Assembly: GCF_036785885.1 (NCBI RefSeq)
Contig: NC_092320.1
Span: forward strand, 13,517,557 to 13,581,556
DNA length: 64,000 nt
From: Coffea arabica
Taxonomy: Eukaryota; Streptophyta; Magnoliopsida; Gentianales; Rubiaceae
Reading direction: 5' to 3'
Shown: piece after piece, positions 43,682 through 54,179 of the stretch
How positions within the stretch are numbered: the stretch's first letter is position 1
Layout of the letters: the number at the start of each line of letters is the position of its first letter
The notes under the pieces: model-generated
Seen by the model: only the letters and a program-made list of their open reading frames with translations
Told to the model about the DNA's origin: nothing
The model's database searches: none
Program-made: the position numbers and the translations under genes

Positions 43682-44642
43682 GCGTTTCCAAAATCCAAAG
43701 CAGACGTAGGCTTGGATGCCAACTCTATTTTAATAGGAATTTGAGGTTCTATAGGTATCCGGTTGTGGGTTGCTTCCAGGAAAAAGAAACATCCTCACTT
43801 TTTGCTCAATTTCCCATCAATTTTCAAGTATTTGTGTCGTACGTCATGGCTAAAAGTTCCGTTTATTTGTATCGAATTATGTAGCTCAAACTCCAAATAT
43901 TGATGACCAAATCAAACAAAATCAAATTGTTGTTTTGACAAAAAAAGAATAATAAAATCAAATTATTGATAGAAAAATGTTGCTACTACTAAATCCCATC
44001 TGTCTGATAAAGAATTTTATTTCCCTCAAAAAAAAAATTAGAGTATAGACATTGTCCACAACTCTCATCAGTGAAAATATGTTTGGCACCATGACATGCA
44101 TTGTCTATAGTATGTGCACAGTTTTCCAAAACAGATAAATACCATATGCTAAAGCTTGATTTGTGAGTTGCAATTGCAAATATCATAGCTGCTTTATTCA
44201 TCCCTATCTATCTTAAATCACTGCTAGATTTCCTGAGTAGAGTTAAGGTACTTCTCCGATAGTAGTTCTTTAGATTCAAGCAAATAAACAGTTTCAACAT
44301 TAAATTTAGAATAAAGGGATATTTCTTAAAAGTTAAACTGTAAAGTAATTAAAAACACACCTGACATTGTATTAGAGAAATTTGTCTTATAAAAAGGCCA
44401 AAAAAATAAATAAACCATTAAAATGAGAAAAGGAAAATTTTTGAGGGGTGGACCGCCTAGTGAGATCATTGGATTGGATCGCATCAATTACGTTGTACAT
44501 TTTAAGGCCCTGGATTGGCTGAGCTGGATTCAGGATCACCATCATATTTGATATCACATCTTCCCATCAACAATGGACATGCTAAGCTGATCAGATCAAG
44601 TCCATCTGTGGCGTCATTTGTCGAAGGAGGCCGGTATCCCTG
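43682..44642. other. Intergenic DNA
   Basis: No gene recognised between the LEA_2-type gene and the hAT-like element. Confidence 0.4.
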
Positions 44643-44650
44643 ATCCGGAG

Positions 44651-45593
44651 TAGGGATGACAATGGGGGCGGCACCCGCCCCGCGGGGGTACAAATGAGGC
44701 GGGAGATGGGGCGGGCTGGGGGCAAAATATTTACCCCCGCCTTAAAACGGGGTGGGGGATGGGGCAACATACACCCACCCCATCCCTCACCTCGTCCTCC
44801 GCATAAAAAAAATATATATATATATATATAAATATATAAAAGTAACAAAATCCCTAACTGTTCAAGGTATTTTTAATTAGTGTTTGGGAATTCTTCTTCT
44901 CTCCTGTTAGTTCTAAAAAATGCTTGGACATACGAGGAGAGTTTTGCTTTTCGTATAGGCTTGCTTCTAATTTTTTTTGCTTCATGTACTAGGCTTTTGT
45001 GTGCATAAATGTCTAAGTTGTTCAATCCTTTTAGATAGCCATGAATATAACTTATTATGGTGGGGGGCATCTTTAGCTAATTAGTTTAAGAGACCTGTGA
45101 ATGCTATTACTTAATGGGAAAAGTTCTATGTTATTGTAAAGCTATGCTGTGGTTTTGGATATGAATATCTGGCATCTTATGTACTAATACTCGTTTTACG
45201 GCAATTAAATGGTTTAAGATTTTAGTATTATATATATAAAAAAAAAGATAGCCATGGATTTATGTATAATGCTGAAATAACTCTAAATGATATATTTCGG
45301 TCAGGAGATGGGTTGGTAATTGAAAAGTCAAATATACATAGAGGGCCAATCAAGCGCAACCTAATAAAAAATTCAGTAAATTATTGTAAATGAACATTTT
45401 ATGATAAATTAATTTCGTTTCTCGCGGAGAACCGCGAGGGACCACAGGGGAAATGGGGCGGGGGCGGGGACGGGGCGGGGGACGGGGGGCAAGGGATGGG
45501 GAATGGGGCGGGGGACGGGAGGAGTTATTTGACAATGGGACGGGGGATGGGGGAAGGAACCCCCGCCCCACCCCCGCCCCATTGCCATCCCTA
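44651..45593. mobile_element. hAT-like element with G/C-rich subterminal arrays (943 bp)
   Basis: A perfect 8-bp TSD, atccggag, lies at 44643-44650 and 45594-45601. The ends are inverted repeats: tagggatgacaatgggggcg against tagggatggcaatggggcgg. The left 150 bp and right 170 bp are runs of ggggcggg/ccccgccc words; the 600 bp between are AT-rich with no transposase. The TSD length and taggg ends indicate a non-autonomous hAT element. Confidence 0.85.
45447..45593. repeat. Very G-rich array with G-quadruplex potential
   Basis: The plus strand carries many consecutive G3-G6 runs with 1-4 base loops (ggggcgggggcggggacggg), then at the end the strand switches to C-runs. It lies in the right subterminal part of the hAT-like element. 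Confidence 0.8.
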
Positions 45594-45704
45594 ATCCGGA
45601 GCCCTCCCATGAGACTTATTAACTTACGTTATGTGTCTCTAAGGATGACAACATGGTTTGGCGTAGGAAATTTCATAATGAAAATTAGATTTATTCCAAT
45701 AGTT

Positions 45705-46410
45705 ATTAAACCCGACCTGGCAGAAAGACGGTCGATGGGTCATTGGTTGAATCATTAAGTATTAATTTAATGTTTGTAAATATAAATAGTAATCTTAATA
45801 CACATAAAACATCTAATAAAGTACTTTTAGATATTAATTATTGTACTTAAAAAGATATATAATGAATATATATAGATATTAATAGAACATTTAATTTCAA
45901 TTTATCATGGTTTTACATAAATAAATAATATAGTCAAATATAAAACAAAAACGTGTCACTTATTTTAAAAAATATAGCATTATTTTTATTATTTTATTTT
46001 TGTTTTAAAACAAAATAGTTTTCTAACAACTAAAAAATTGTCAATTTGAAAGTTAAAATGATGAATTGCATAATAAAAAAGTAAACAAGTTTATTAAAAA
46101 AATTTTAGTTATCAAACAAAAACTAAGAAAGTGATAAAATCCTATGTATATTTAAATGAAGATCCAATATGCAAATCTTATCAAAAGCATATATATACTT
46201 TGTCTAAAAAACAAAGACCCATAATTGGACAAAAAAATGGATGAATTGAAAAACTAGTGCAAGTTCCTGGTTGAACCACCGAGTCAAATGAGTTTTATTG
46301 GGTTTAACTAAATCAATTCTTCATCTAGTCAAATTAAAGACTCAGCTCGGCTTGATGTTCGAGCCACCCAACTGATCGATTTTACTATCGGTCGGGTCGA
46401 GTTTAAAAAG
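45705..46410. mobile_element. Possible degenerate inverted-repeat element
   Basis: The left edge has 'aaacccgacctgg' with 'ggtcattggttgaatcat'; the right edge, read in reverse, has 'aaactcgacccgacc' and further in 'ggtggttcaacc'. The interior is AT-rich. No clear TSD. The edges are reminiscent of common plant non-autonomous DNA transposons with 'aacccgaccc' ends. Confidence 0.35.
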
Positions 46411-46785
46411 TATGTTCCAAACTACTTTTAGAAGGAGCCTCGTGACCATTTTGAAAGAGACCAAAGTGGGAAACTTGGCTGCTTCCCTAATTTTTTCTGT
46501 TTACCAACTAATCTGTGAAAAAAATTCTTCCCACAATAAAACCAATGCCACTTCAACAAAAATATTAAGGTCTTGTTTGGATTGCAATTTTTCATTCCAA
46601 AATTTTTAAGTTTTTCGTAAATATATTTTTCAATCAATTAATTATTTCACATATATCAAATCACTAAACTCCGAAAAAATAGCATTCCACATGAGTTCTT
46701 AATGTCTTAGGATTTACAATTGTATTGGGCCAGTTTACATCATTGTAGCAATTTTAGTCCACTAGAATGCAAGCTTTCAAACTTA

Positions 46786-47288
46786 TAGACCTGTCAACGA
46801 GTTGAGTTGGGCCAAAATTGAAAATTTCAGACCTGAACCTGTTATAATGTACTAGTTCCTAACCCAACCTGTTTACCAAACGGGTCTTGTGCTTAGGGTC
46901 CTGGAACAGGGTCTAACGGGTCCTGGATCGGATCTGGATCTACAGAAAAAATAAGGCCCAACAAAAATAAGGTCTGAGAGAGATGTGCGGGTGGAGCAAG
47001 AGAGAAGAGAGAGAGAGATGTGTAGGTGGGTGGATTGTAAGTTTAGGGTTTGTTAATTTGGTAATTAAAAGAATTCTTATTATATTTAGAAATATTTATA
47101 TTTAATAAATATTTATGTATTGTCCGGGTCTGAATCGAATATGAGTCAGAATCCTATATTTCATGTCTGGCCCGCTTTTTATTAGAGTAAACAGGTACGG
47201 GTTTAGATTCGGGTAATATAATTATTTTTAACCTATACTTGGAAAAAACTTTCGGGTCCGGGTTCAAATCCGGACCATTGACAGCCTA
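46786..47288. mobile_element. hAT-like non-autonomous element (503 bp, perfect 8-bp TSD)
   Basis: caaactta is repeated at 46778-46785 and 47289-47296. Terminal inverted repeats are tagacctgtcaacg against taggctgtcaatgg. Subterminal DNA is rich in the words cgggtc, gggtcc and ggatc in both orientations, with a GA-rich low-complexity stretch in the middle (about 46975-47030). Non-coding. Confidence 0.85.
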
Positions 47289-47451
47289 CAAACTTAGTCC
47301 AAGAGGCTAAGTAAAGTAAATGAGTTAGACTTTCAATCTGTAATACCATGTTTTGCAGCAAGTTCACATAATAAGACGGCCAAAAATATGCCTACCGCCC
47401 TTATGATCATTTGGATGAGTTATCTACAGCACTCATCCTTTCACAAATCAA

Positions 47452-47573
47452 GAACTTTGCATTGATAAAGGGGTTTCAACAGTGAACTCTGTGCAATATT
47501 AACTAAGGCTGTGAACTTTGCATTGATAGAGGGGTTTCAACAGTGAACTCTGTGCAATATTAACTAAGGCTGA
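47452..47573. repeat. 61-bp tandem duplication
   Basis: Two nearly identical units each contain gaactttgcattgata and 'ggggtttcaacagtgaactc', 61 bp apart with about one difference; a recent duplication. Confidence 0.9.
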
Positions 47574-47961
47574 AAATGAGGCTTAACGAGTCGGATAAAA
47601 GTATGTTTAGAATTGGTTTGGATATTAGAAGGAATGTTTGAACTTGACTTGTGTTTATAATTTTTTGCAAGAAATTGATGGAGGTTGGTGAAATTTCGAA
47701 CGTATGTTCACCAAAAGCTTGGCTTGACTTGTTAAAGTATCGAGCTCAAGCATATACAATCAAAACTTGGCTTAACTTGAAATTTTATGTCGTATTATAT
47801 AGTGATTTTCACCCAAATTTATTACTTTTTTTCCCTTAATTTTTGCTATATGATATTCAAGAAATCTATTACAAAGAATTACGGATGTGATTAAAGTCAA
47901 ATATACCTATTGAAGAAATCTATTATAATGAATTAGGGATGTGATTAAAATCAATTATGTC

Positions 47962-48117
47962 TAGGATTAATCTTTCTTACATTGAAAATGTATATACTGT
48001 CAGTGTTAGATGAATGATAGCTATGCAAAATTTGAATTTGAAATTCAACTTTTGTATACATGTTATGAATCCAACGATGATAGTGTATACATTGTCAGTG
48101 TATATAAGATTTACTTT
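47962..48117. mobile_element. MITE with tacactgacagtg-type ends, copy 2
   Basis: It shares taggattaatctttc, 'gctatgcaaaattt', 'gaaattcaacttttg' and 'aagatttact' with the copy at 23733-23900, in the same order and orientation. Confidence 0.7.
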
Positions 48118-49569
48118 TATTTCTATTCAAGAGACAAGAGGATTATATGTTTGTTATTTTATAAGATAAGTAATATACATACTGGAAGAAAAGAAACTAT
48201 GTATATTTTTGTGAAATTTACTTACCTTATATGTTTCTGAACATATCGAAGTGGACAACGTAAAAATCGTGATTAGTTCATTAATATTTTCAAGTTTGAA
48301 ATCATGTTCAGGTTTGGATTGATATCTAAACAAACAAACTTGAACGAGTCTGAATCGAGGTAAGTTCAAGTCAAGTAACAAGTTGTTTGCTTCGATTTAC
48401 AGTCCTAATATTAACTTATTTACTACTACCATGAATTTTAGCTGTACCATACTTATCTACCATTGGTGTTAAAAAAAAAAAGTGATTGATGCTGTGGATT
48501 GAGTTTCTCTTCAATTCCAATGTTTTAGTTGTATCTGCGACAGATTTTGGGAAACATATATTTGTTGCAGAAAAAAAGTAGAGATTGAATAGGGCATGCT
48601 GCAAAACATATAGCCAAACAATAGATTTTTACCTACTTCATTTACCTCTTCCACAAATTAATTACTCTAATTATCATTTGTCTACAGAATCCTGCCCCCC
48701 CCCCCCCTCTCTTTGGCTGTTCATACCTGCAGGGTGATTCTTGAATCCTGATATAACAAGAAGAGAAGTTAATACAAGGAATTATTCAAAGCATATGGCA
48801 AAGAACTGGACACAAGCCTTGGTGGATTGGATACTGAAAGGGCTTTTTGAGTGGAAATTGGAGGAGAATGGCAAAGATCCCAGCGGCACCCCAGAGGCAG
48901 TCAAAGAGAATAGCGGCACTTCAACTGTTGAAGTGCGAACGCCAATTGCGAACGTCAAATGTTGTTGGTGGGAATCTGAATCTTAGCTTATTTGAACATC
49001 AATTGCATAATTATACTCCCTATTTCTTCTTTTTTTTTTTTTCATCAACAGGAATCAATTCGTGCTGCATGGCACTATTATTCTGCAGTCTCGATGAGTC
49101 TTCATGCTCTAAAATCAAATAAAAAAAAATTTGTCACTCTATTGTATTGATTCAAATGGTCACTTCTCTGAAGACATGGTTCTCATCCCCATTTTCTTTG
49201 AGTATATTTTCCTACAAAAATTATGAAAAATAAAAATCTAAATGGGCGAATTTTAGTATAATTATATATCTATAATCATAATTCTAATAAAAGATGCTAT
49301 TGAATATTGGTTTTTAGAATATGCATACTTGTAGGGTTGATATTCATTTTTTAATTTACAATGCGTGCAATATTGAAATGCAGATACTGCATGATTCTTC
49401 TTGACTATTTCTTTGCATATCATGAGATGAAATACAGTATCTCTAATTATGCTGCAGCTTTTGAAAAAGGGAATATAGGGCTGCCGAAATGAAAGTAGCA
49501 CGTCACGTAGCAATGGTAGGCATCTTTCAAAACAAGTACAAAATAACTGATTCATTTGGCAGTTAAGGA
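48118..49569. other. Intergenic DNA
   Basis: No recognised gene. A small open frame (48741-48986, +) has no known motif. A C-homopolymer of about 13 bases lies near 48694. Confidence 0.4.
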
Positions 49570-49811
49570 TGCCCCCGGTGTAGAGCGGCTGGCCAAGGGA
49601 TGTCCTCTTTAGGGCCTTTGGTCGTGCGTCGACTCTCACCTTGTTAACAATCTCTAGTTTTTTGGTGGTACAGGATCCATCGCCCAGTGGAGGACTAGTC
49701 GATTGCCAATGCAGTCAGATACCCTATTTTTTTGGTGGTGCAGGATCCACCGCCCAGTGGAGGACGAGTCGATTGCCAGTGCAGTCAGATACCCTATTGA
49801 AGGAAAAAAAA
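49570..49811 (+). mobile_element. SINE-like retroposon with an internal 70-bp duplication
   Basis: The head resembles a tRNA-related promoter (ggtgtagagcggctggcc as box A-like, ggtcgtgcgtcgactctc as box B-like, about 50 bp apart). The body contains two copies, 70 bp apart, of a unit with ttttttggtggtRcaggatc and 'gcccagtggaggac'. The element ends in an A-rich tail near 49803-49811. No clear TSD found. Confidence 0.5.
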
Positions 49812-50585
49812 TAAAATTAAAGCATCGAAAAAGAAATTTATGTATTATTCTTGATTATTTGATATCTCTACCCTCCTTGTTCCTAGATTCAAAACCAAAA
49901 AACAAAAAGAAGAAAAAAGAACAAATTTACCAGCTTCCACAAAATTAGGCATGGATGTTCATTTTTGAACATGAAAAAAAATTGAGATCCTCTCCTGCTA
50001 AATCATCAATGATTTCAATTCATTTTTCTTGCTAGATTTTATTTACAGAGTACAGATTAACACAGTCGCATATGGCAATCAATCTTTTCGATATTTGTGA
50101 TAAAACATTTACGGCCTGCAAATCGACATGCAGTAGATTACCAATTGAGGGATGGCAAAAACAAATTTTCTTGAACACCTCCTTTTCTTCGTCATTCTCT
50201 CTGTGTTCTTTCTAATATATTTTCCCAGTTTATGTCTCTTTATGTGAGGATTTCTAGATTGAGAGCTGATCCCCTCATGACAGCCTTTTTACCTAAACTT
50301 GACAGCAGAGAGAAATCTAAAAACTTCCCTTGATATATGTGTATGCGAGCGTGTGATTTTTTTTCCTTCTTCACGTGACCACATACCTGTTTATAAAATC
50401 CCACCAGCAGCAGACAAAAGTAAAAACGGTAGATAAGACAAGCATCAACCAATGTTTCACATTCAAAAAGTTAATCTATTGCAGCTATTCTTTCACCTAT
50501 ATACACAGATATTTCGAAGATAACGTGATCACATTAGCATAAATCCTTCGATGTCATTGCAAATGTAAATATCACATACAGTTTG

Positions 50586-50699
50586 ATTCTCTACTCCATG
50601 ACGAGCTAGTGGAAGTATAAAAGACCAATTGAGCAAGACAAAATTCTCTACTCCACGACGAGCTAGTGGAAGCATAAAAGACCAATTGAGCAAGACAAA
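50586..50699. repeat. 57-bp tandem duplication
   Basis: attctctactccaYgacgag and 'accaattgagcaagacaaa' occur twice, 57 bp apart, with two differences. The period is a multiple of three and the unit is open on the minus strand, but no gene context supports coding. Confidence 0.8.
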
Positions 50700-51529
50700 A
50701 AACATTGTATAAGATCTTAATGAAGTTCGAACATAAACGAAGAACTACTGGATTAAAAGAAGACGAAAGGGCAATGAAGTCCAAATGTGTATAGGGGTCA
50801 GTCCAAATTGTTAGGATAAAACATCATTGCAAAATATCATAAACCGATCGATGTTGTACTTATAGGACAGAGAGAAGTAGGGGTCAATGTAGGTTCCCAG
50901 GAATTTTTCAATCTTGCGTCTTTGTTTACTGTATATAGCGTACAACTTCAAAATGTTTCACGCGGATAATTTGATGAATTTACTGGCAAATTTATAGCAG
51001 GCATGAGATCAAGACCATCAGGATCTTATGAGAGCGATTTATATGAATCCTGCTAATCTTTCTTTTCGGGACAGCAAAGAAGCGTCTAATCAATAAAGGA
51101 TGCTATCAAAAGGCAGCTTAGAGGCCAACATTAAATCCTCAATATCCAGCCTTTTCGAAATCATTAATAGCTAACAAGCTACTTCCTCTAATACTGCTGG
51201 ACGAGGTAAAAGTTTACTATATAACATTCTTCTACAGTACTACCAAGTTGTCTACATTTCTTATCTTGCAGTATATATAGAATCAACCAAAAAATGACGC
51301 AAATGAAATGGAGAAATATTTTATTGATGGATATTATAACAAATAACAAAAATGCACCATACATTTATTCCCATATATATCTACAAAAATGCAATTTGAT
51401 TTAATAGTGACATTTTTACTCCAACAAATTACTGCACGTACTGCCTTCTAATCTTTTAAAAAAAAATTAGAAAAGAAGCTGGAAACTTAACACTATGAAA
51501 GAACTACATAGAAGTGAACCTTCTTCCCC
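50700..51529. other. 3' flank of the AP2 gene
   Basis: AT-rich region without a recognised gene. The part next to 51529 would be the 3' UTR of the minus-strand AP2 transcription factor. Confidence 0.4.
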
Positions 51530-54179
51530 TTAAACATCAAAGTCGAATTGTAACATTGGTTGCATGAAAGGGTTAATTAGCTCGCTAAAAATGTCCTCTT
51601 GACTTTGATCAATGTAGCTGCCCATGTCAGGTGTAGTGAAGAATGATTGTGCATCATCAGGAATGCTACATTGCGTTGGTTCAGACTCCGGCGTGGTTAA
51701 GGCCACCGGACACTCAGCTGCCAAAGTCATCTCCATCATTTCCTTAAATTTTGATGACTGAAGTAACAAACCAAGGGCTGATGTTGCTGAGGCAGGGCGC
51801 GATTGGTTTAGGGTTATGTCGGTGGTAATATCCAATGGTTGCGGCTGTTGTTCGGTCTGAGGGTGGTAGATGGAGCTTGATGCCAACATTTGATCTGGGG
51901 TTGGCATAAAATTGGTGTCTACATTAGGGTTAGGCTCGGCGATCGCAGCGGAGGTGGTGGTGCTGTTGGTGGCATTAGGTCTTAACCATTTTATGTAACG
52001 ACTGAGGTCGAAATTTGTTACAGCATTAAGTCCTCGATATTCAATGGCAGCCATGTCGTATGCAATTGCAGCCTCTTCCTGAGTTGCTGCAAGAATTGAT
52101 GAGATAATTCAGGGAAATTTACTTCCTACATTTGTTTATTTTAATAATGACAGTTAATATCCGGGTATCTTCAAGGGGTATGGAAGGTTAGAGTTGGTGG
52201 ACTCATCCAACTAAGTGATGGTGACTGACAAAAAGAAAATATATTATCTCTAATGTATTTTAGGTTGCCAAACAACCACTTTAACCATATACTAATTTGT
52301 TTTTATTAGGTAGAAGACAGATAAGTGAATAGAGAACAAACATACGCTTGAAGTCGCAATCAAAATCAATTAGTAAAATTTCGCATACTATTTGCAGATA
52401 TCCAGATGAATTATATTGCATGCATGCACCATTTTATTTTTTATTGGAAAAATTGTAATGGATGGCTCAACGTGTTGTTGCTTAAAGGAAATGAAAGGCT
52501 TACCATATGTTCCAAGATAAAGATATTTGTTGCCAAAAACTCTGCCAATTCGAGCTTCCCACCTTCCATTGTGATGATGCCTGTTGAATAATAGGGAATT
52601 TGATTGATCAGTCATAAAAAAGGGTTCAACTTACTTCACCTTTGCTGGAGCGTTTTGGATATGTAATTCTACTCTGACATTAACCTAGGATCAAAATGAA
52701 TTATGCAAAAGAAGCATTTTGACATAAATTTCCAGAAGTTTACTTTTCGTTTTCCATTTTAACGTAAGAGACTCAATTGATAATTGTCTAGCATTTCAAA
52801 CTTTTCATTCCCAACTCCCCTTTTTCTATAAAATCAAATCAGTACCCAACTTTTTGTGTCCATATACCTCTTAATGCATTACAGGGGCAAAAGCAAAAAA
52901 GTAAAGTACACGACTCATCAAATTCATGGAAAAAGAAGAACATAATTATCCTATGTCCTACCTTGCAACTCCTCTATACTTGGACACTCCTCGTGAGAAA
53001 CCACTGCTCTTCCTTCTCAATGATCCAATATATTCTTCTCTGGACTGACCCTCCATTTCTTTCAGTTCTTTCTGATAAGTTGCCAACTAAAAGTATAAAT
53101 GCAAGTAAGTCCCACTATCAAGATTGAAAGAGAATGAACACAAACATGTTCGAAAGAGTAATTATGATTAGCAACTAGCTTCGTACTGGAAAGTTAAGGG
53201 TCGTATCTTGACCCCAGTACTTAAGTGCAGCCAAGTCATAAGCATGTGCAGCTGCTTCTTCATCATCATAGGCGCCTGAAGAAAGATACATGTACCATAT
53301 ACATTATCGACAGAACAATGTTAATTCATCAATTTTGGATAATAATTAACGTCTGTAAAAAGTTGGAAAATATCTTCTTCTTCATTTTTTTTTTTGCACA
53401 AAAGTCGGAAAACATCTTCTGTTTTAGATATTTATTTCCCCAACTATAAGACATTTGTACATCATTGAAGATTGTTTTTTAATTTTTTTTTACCGTTTTA
53501 AGAGTTAGGATGGATATTATCACTCTTATTGATGTGTAATGTGGAAGAAAGAAACAGAAAAAAAATAAAAAAGAAGAAAATGCATGGCCACAGTTGATAG
53601 AAAGTGATAATGGTTATGGGATGGGAAAATTTTTTTTTTTAAATCGAGGTTAACGAAAATTGCTTGCTTACCAAGGTAGACTGCGCTTCCATAAATTCCA
53701 CACGTTCAGCAGCAGCAGACCAAAAAAAAAAAAAAAGGGATCAGTTACCATTGACAACACTACCAGAATCCAGAAGAAACAAATCAAAAATAAAATTTCA
53801 CAGAGAAGAGGACCATGATCGATACGAACCTTGTCTTCCTTTCTTGTTCTGAGACTCATTCCAGCAATTCTTGTCCCACAAATGAGCTTCATATCTTCCA
53901 GTCCATCGATGCCTAAACCCATCAAAACTTTACCAAGTCAGACTCGACTCTCGAGGGAAAAGAATGTTTAAAGAACAAAAAAGAAAATAAATCCAAACTG
54001 TAGACAAAATTCGAAGTGCAAATATTCAACCTTGTGACACCTCGATAAATCGAGCTACGCTGAGGAGGAGAGTCCCTAGGGACAGTTTTCCTAGTTCTTT
54101 TCACTTTGATAGCAGAATTATTGATCCCATTCCCAAGGTTTGAATTGTTCCTTTGGTTTTGCTGTGAAATCTTCGTCAT
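51530..54179 (-). CDS. WRI3: Double-AP2 transcription factor, WRINKLED/ADAP group
   Basis: Seven exons join in frame: 54179-54031, 53912-53830, 53680-53672, 53275-53187, 53086-52962, 52580-52504 and 52086-51530, giving 362 residues. A basic N-terminus leads to AP2 domain 1 (from [13 protein letters not shown] to TLNFP, about 41-117), a linker ([20 protein letters not shown]), and AP2 domain 2 (from [14 protein letters not shown] through YLGTYATQEEAA to YIKWL). The acidic, Gln/Pro-rich C-terminus ends [12 protein letters not shown] and is probably the activation region. The group regulates fatty-acid, cutin and wax genes in the nucleus; the exact paralogue (WRI3/ADAP or WRI4) is uncertain. A 9-nt exon (53680-53672) supplies the VYL residues of domain 1, a conserved oddity of the WRI group. 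All junctions are GT-AG. Confidence 0.9.
53672..53680 (-). other. 9-nt microexon encoding the VYL motif
   Basis: On the minus strand ..gcgcag|TCTACCTTG|gtaagc.. provides nine bases between phase-1 junctions. They join CAA-G upstream and GC-GCC downstream to give Q-V-Y-L-G-A, exactly the WRI1-type motif. Without it the reading frame is kept but three residues of AP2 domain 1 are lost. Confidence 0.9.
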
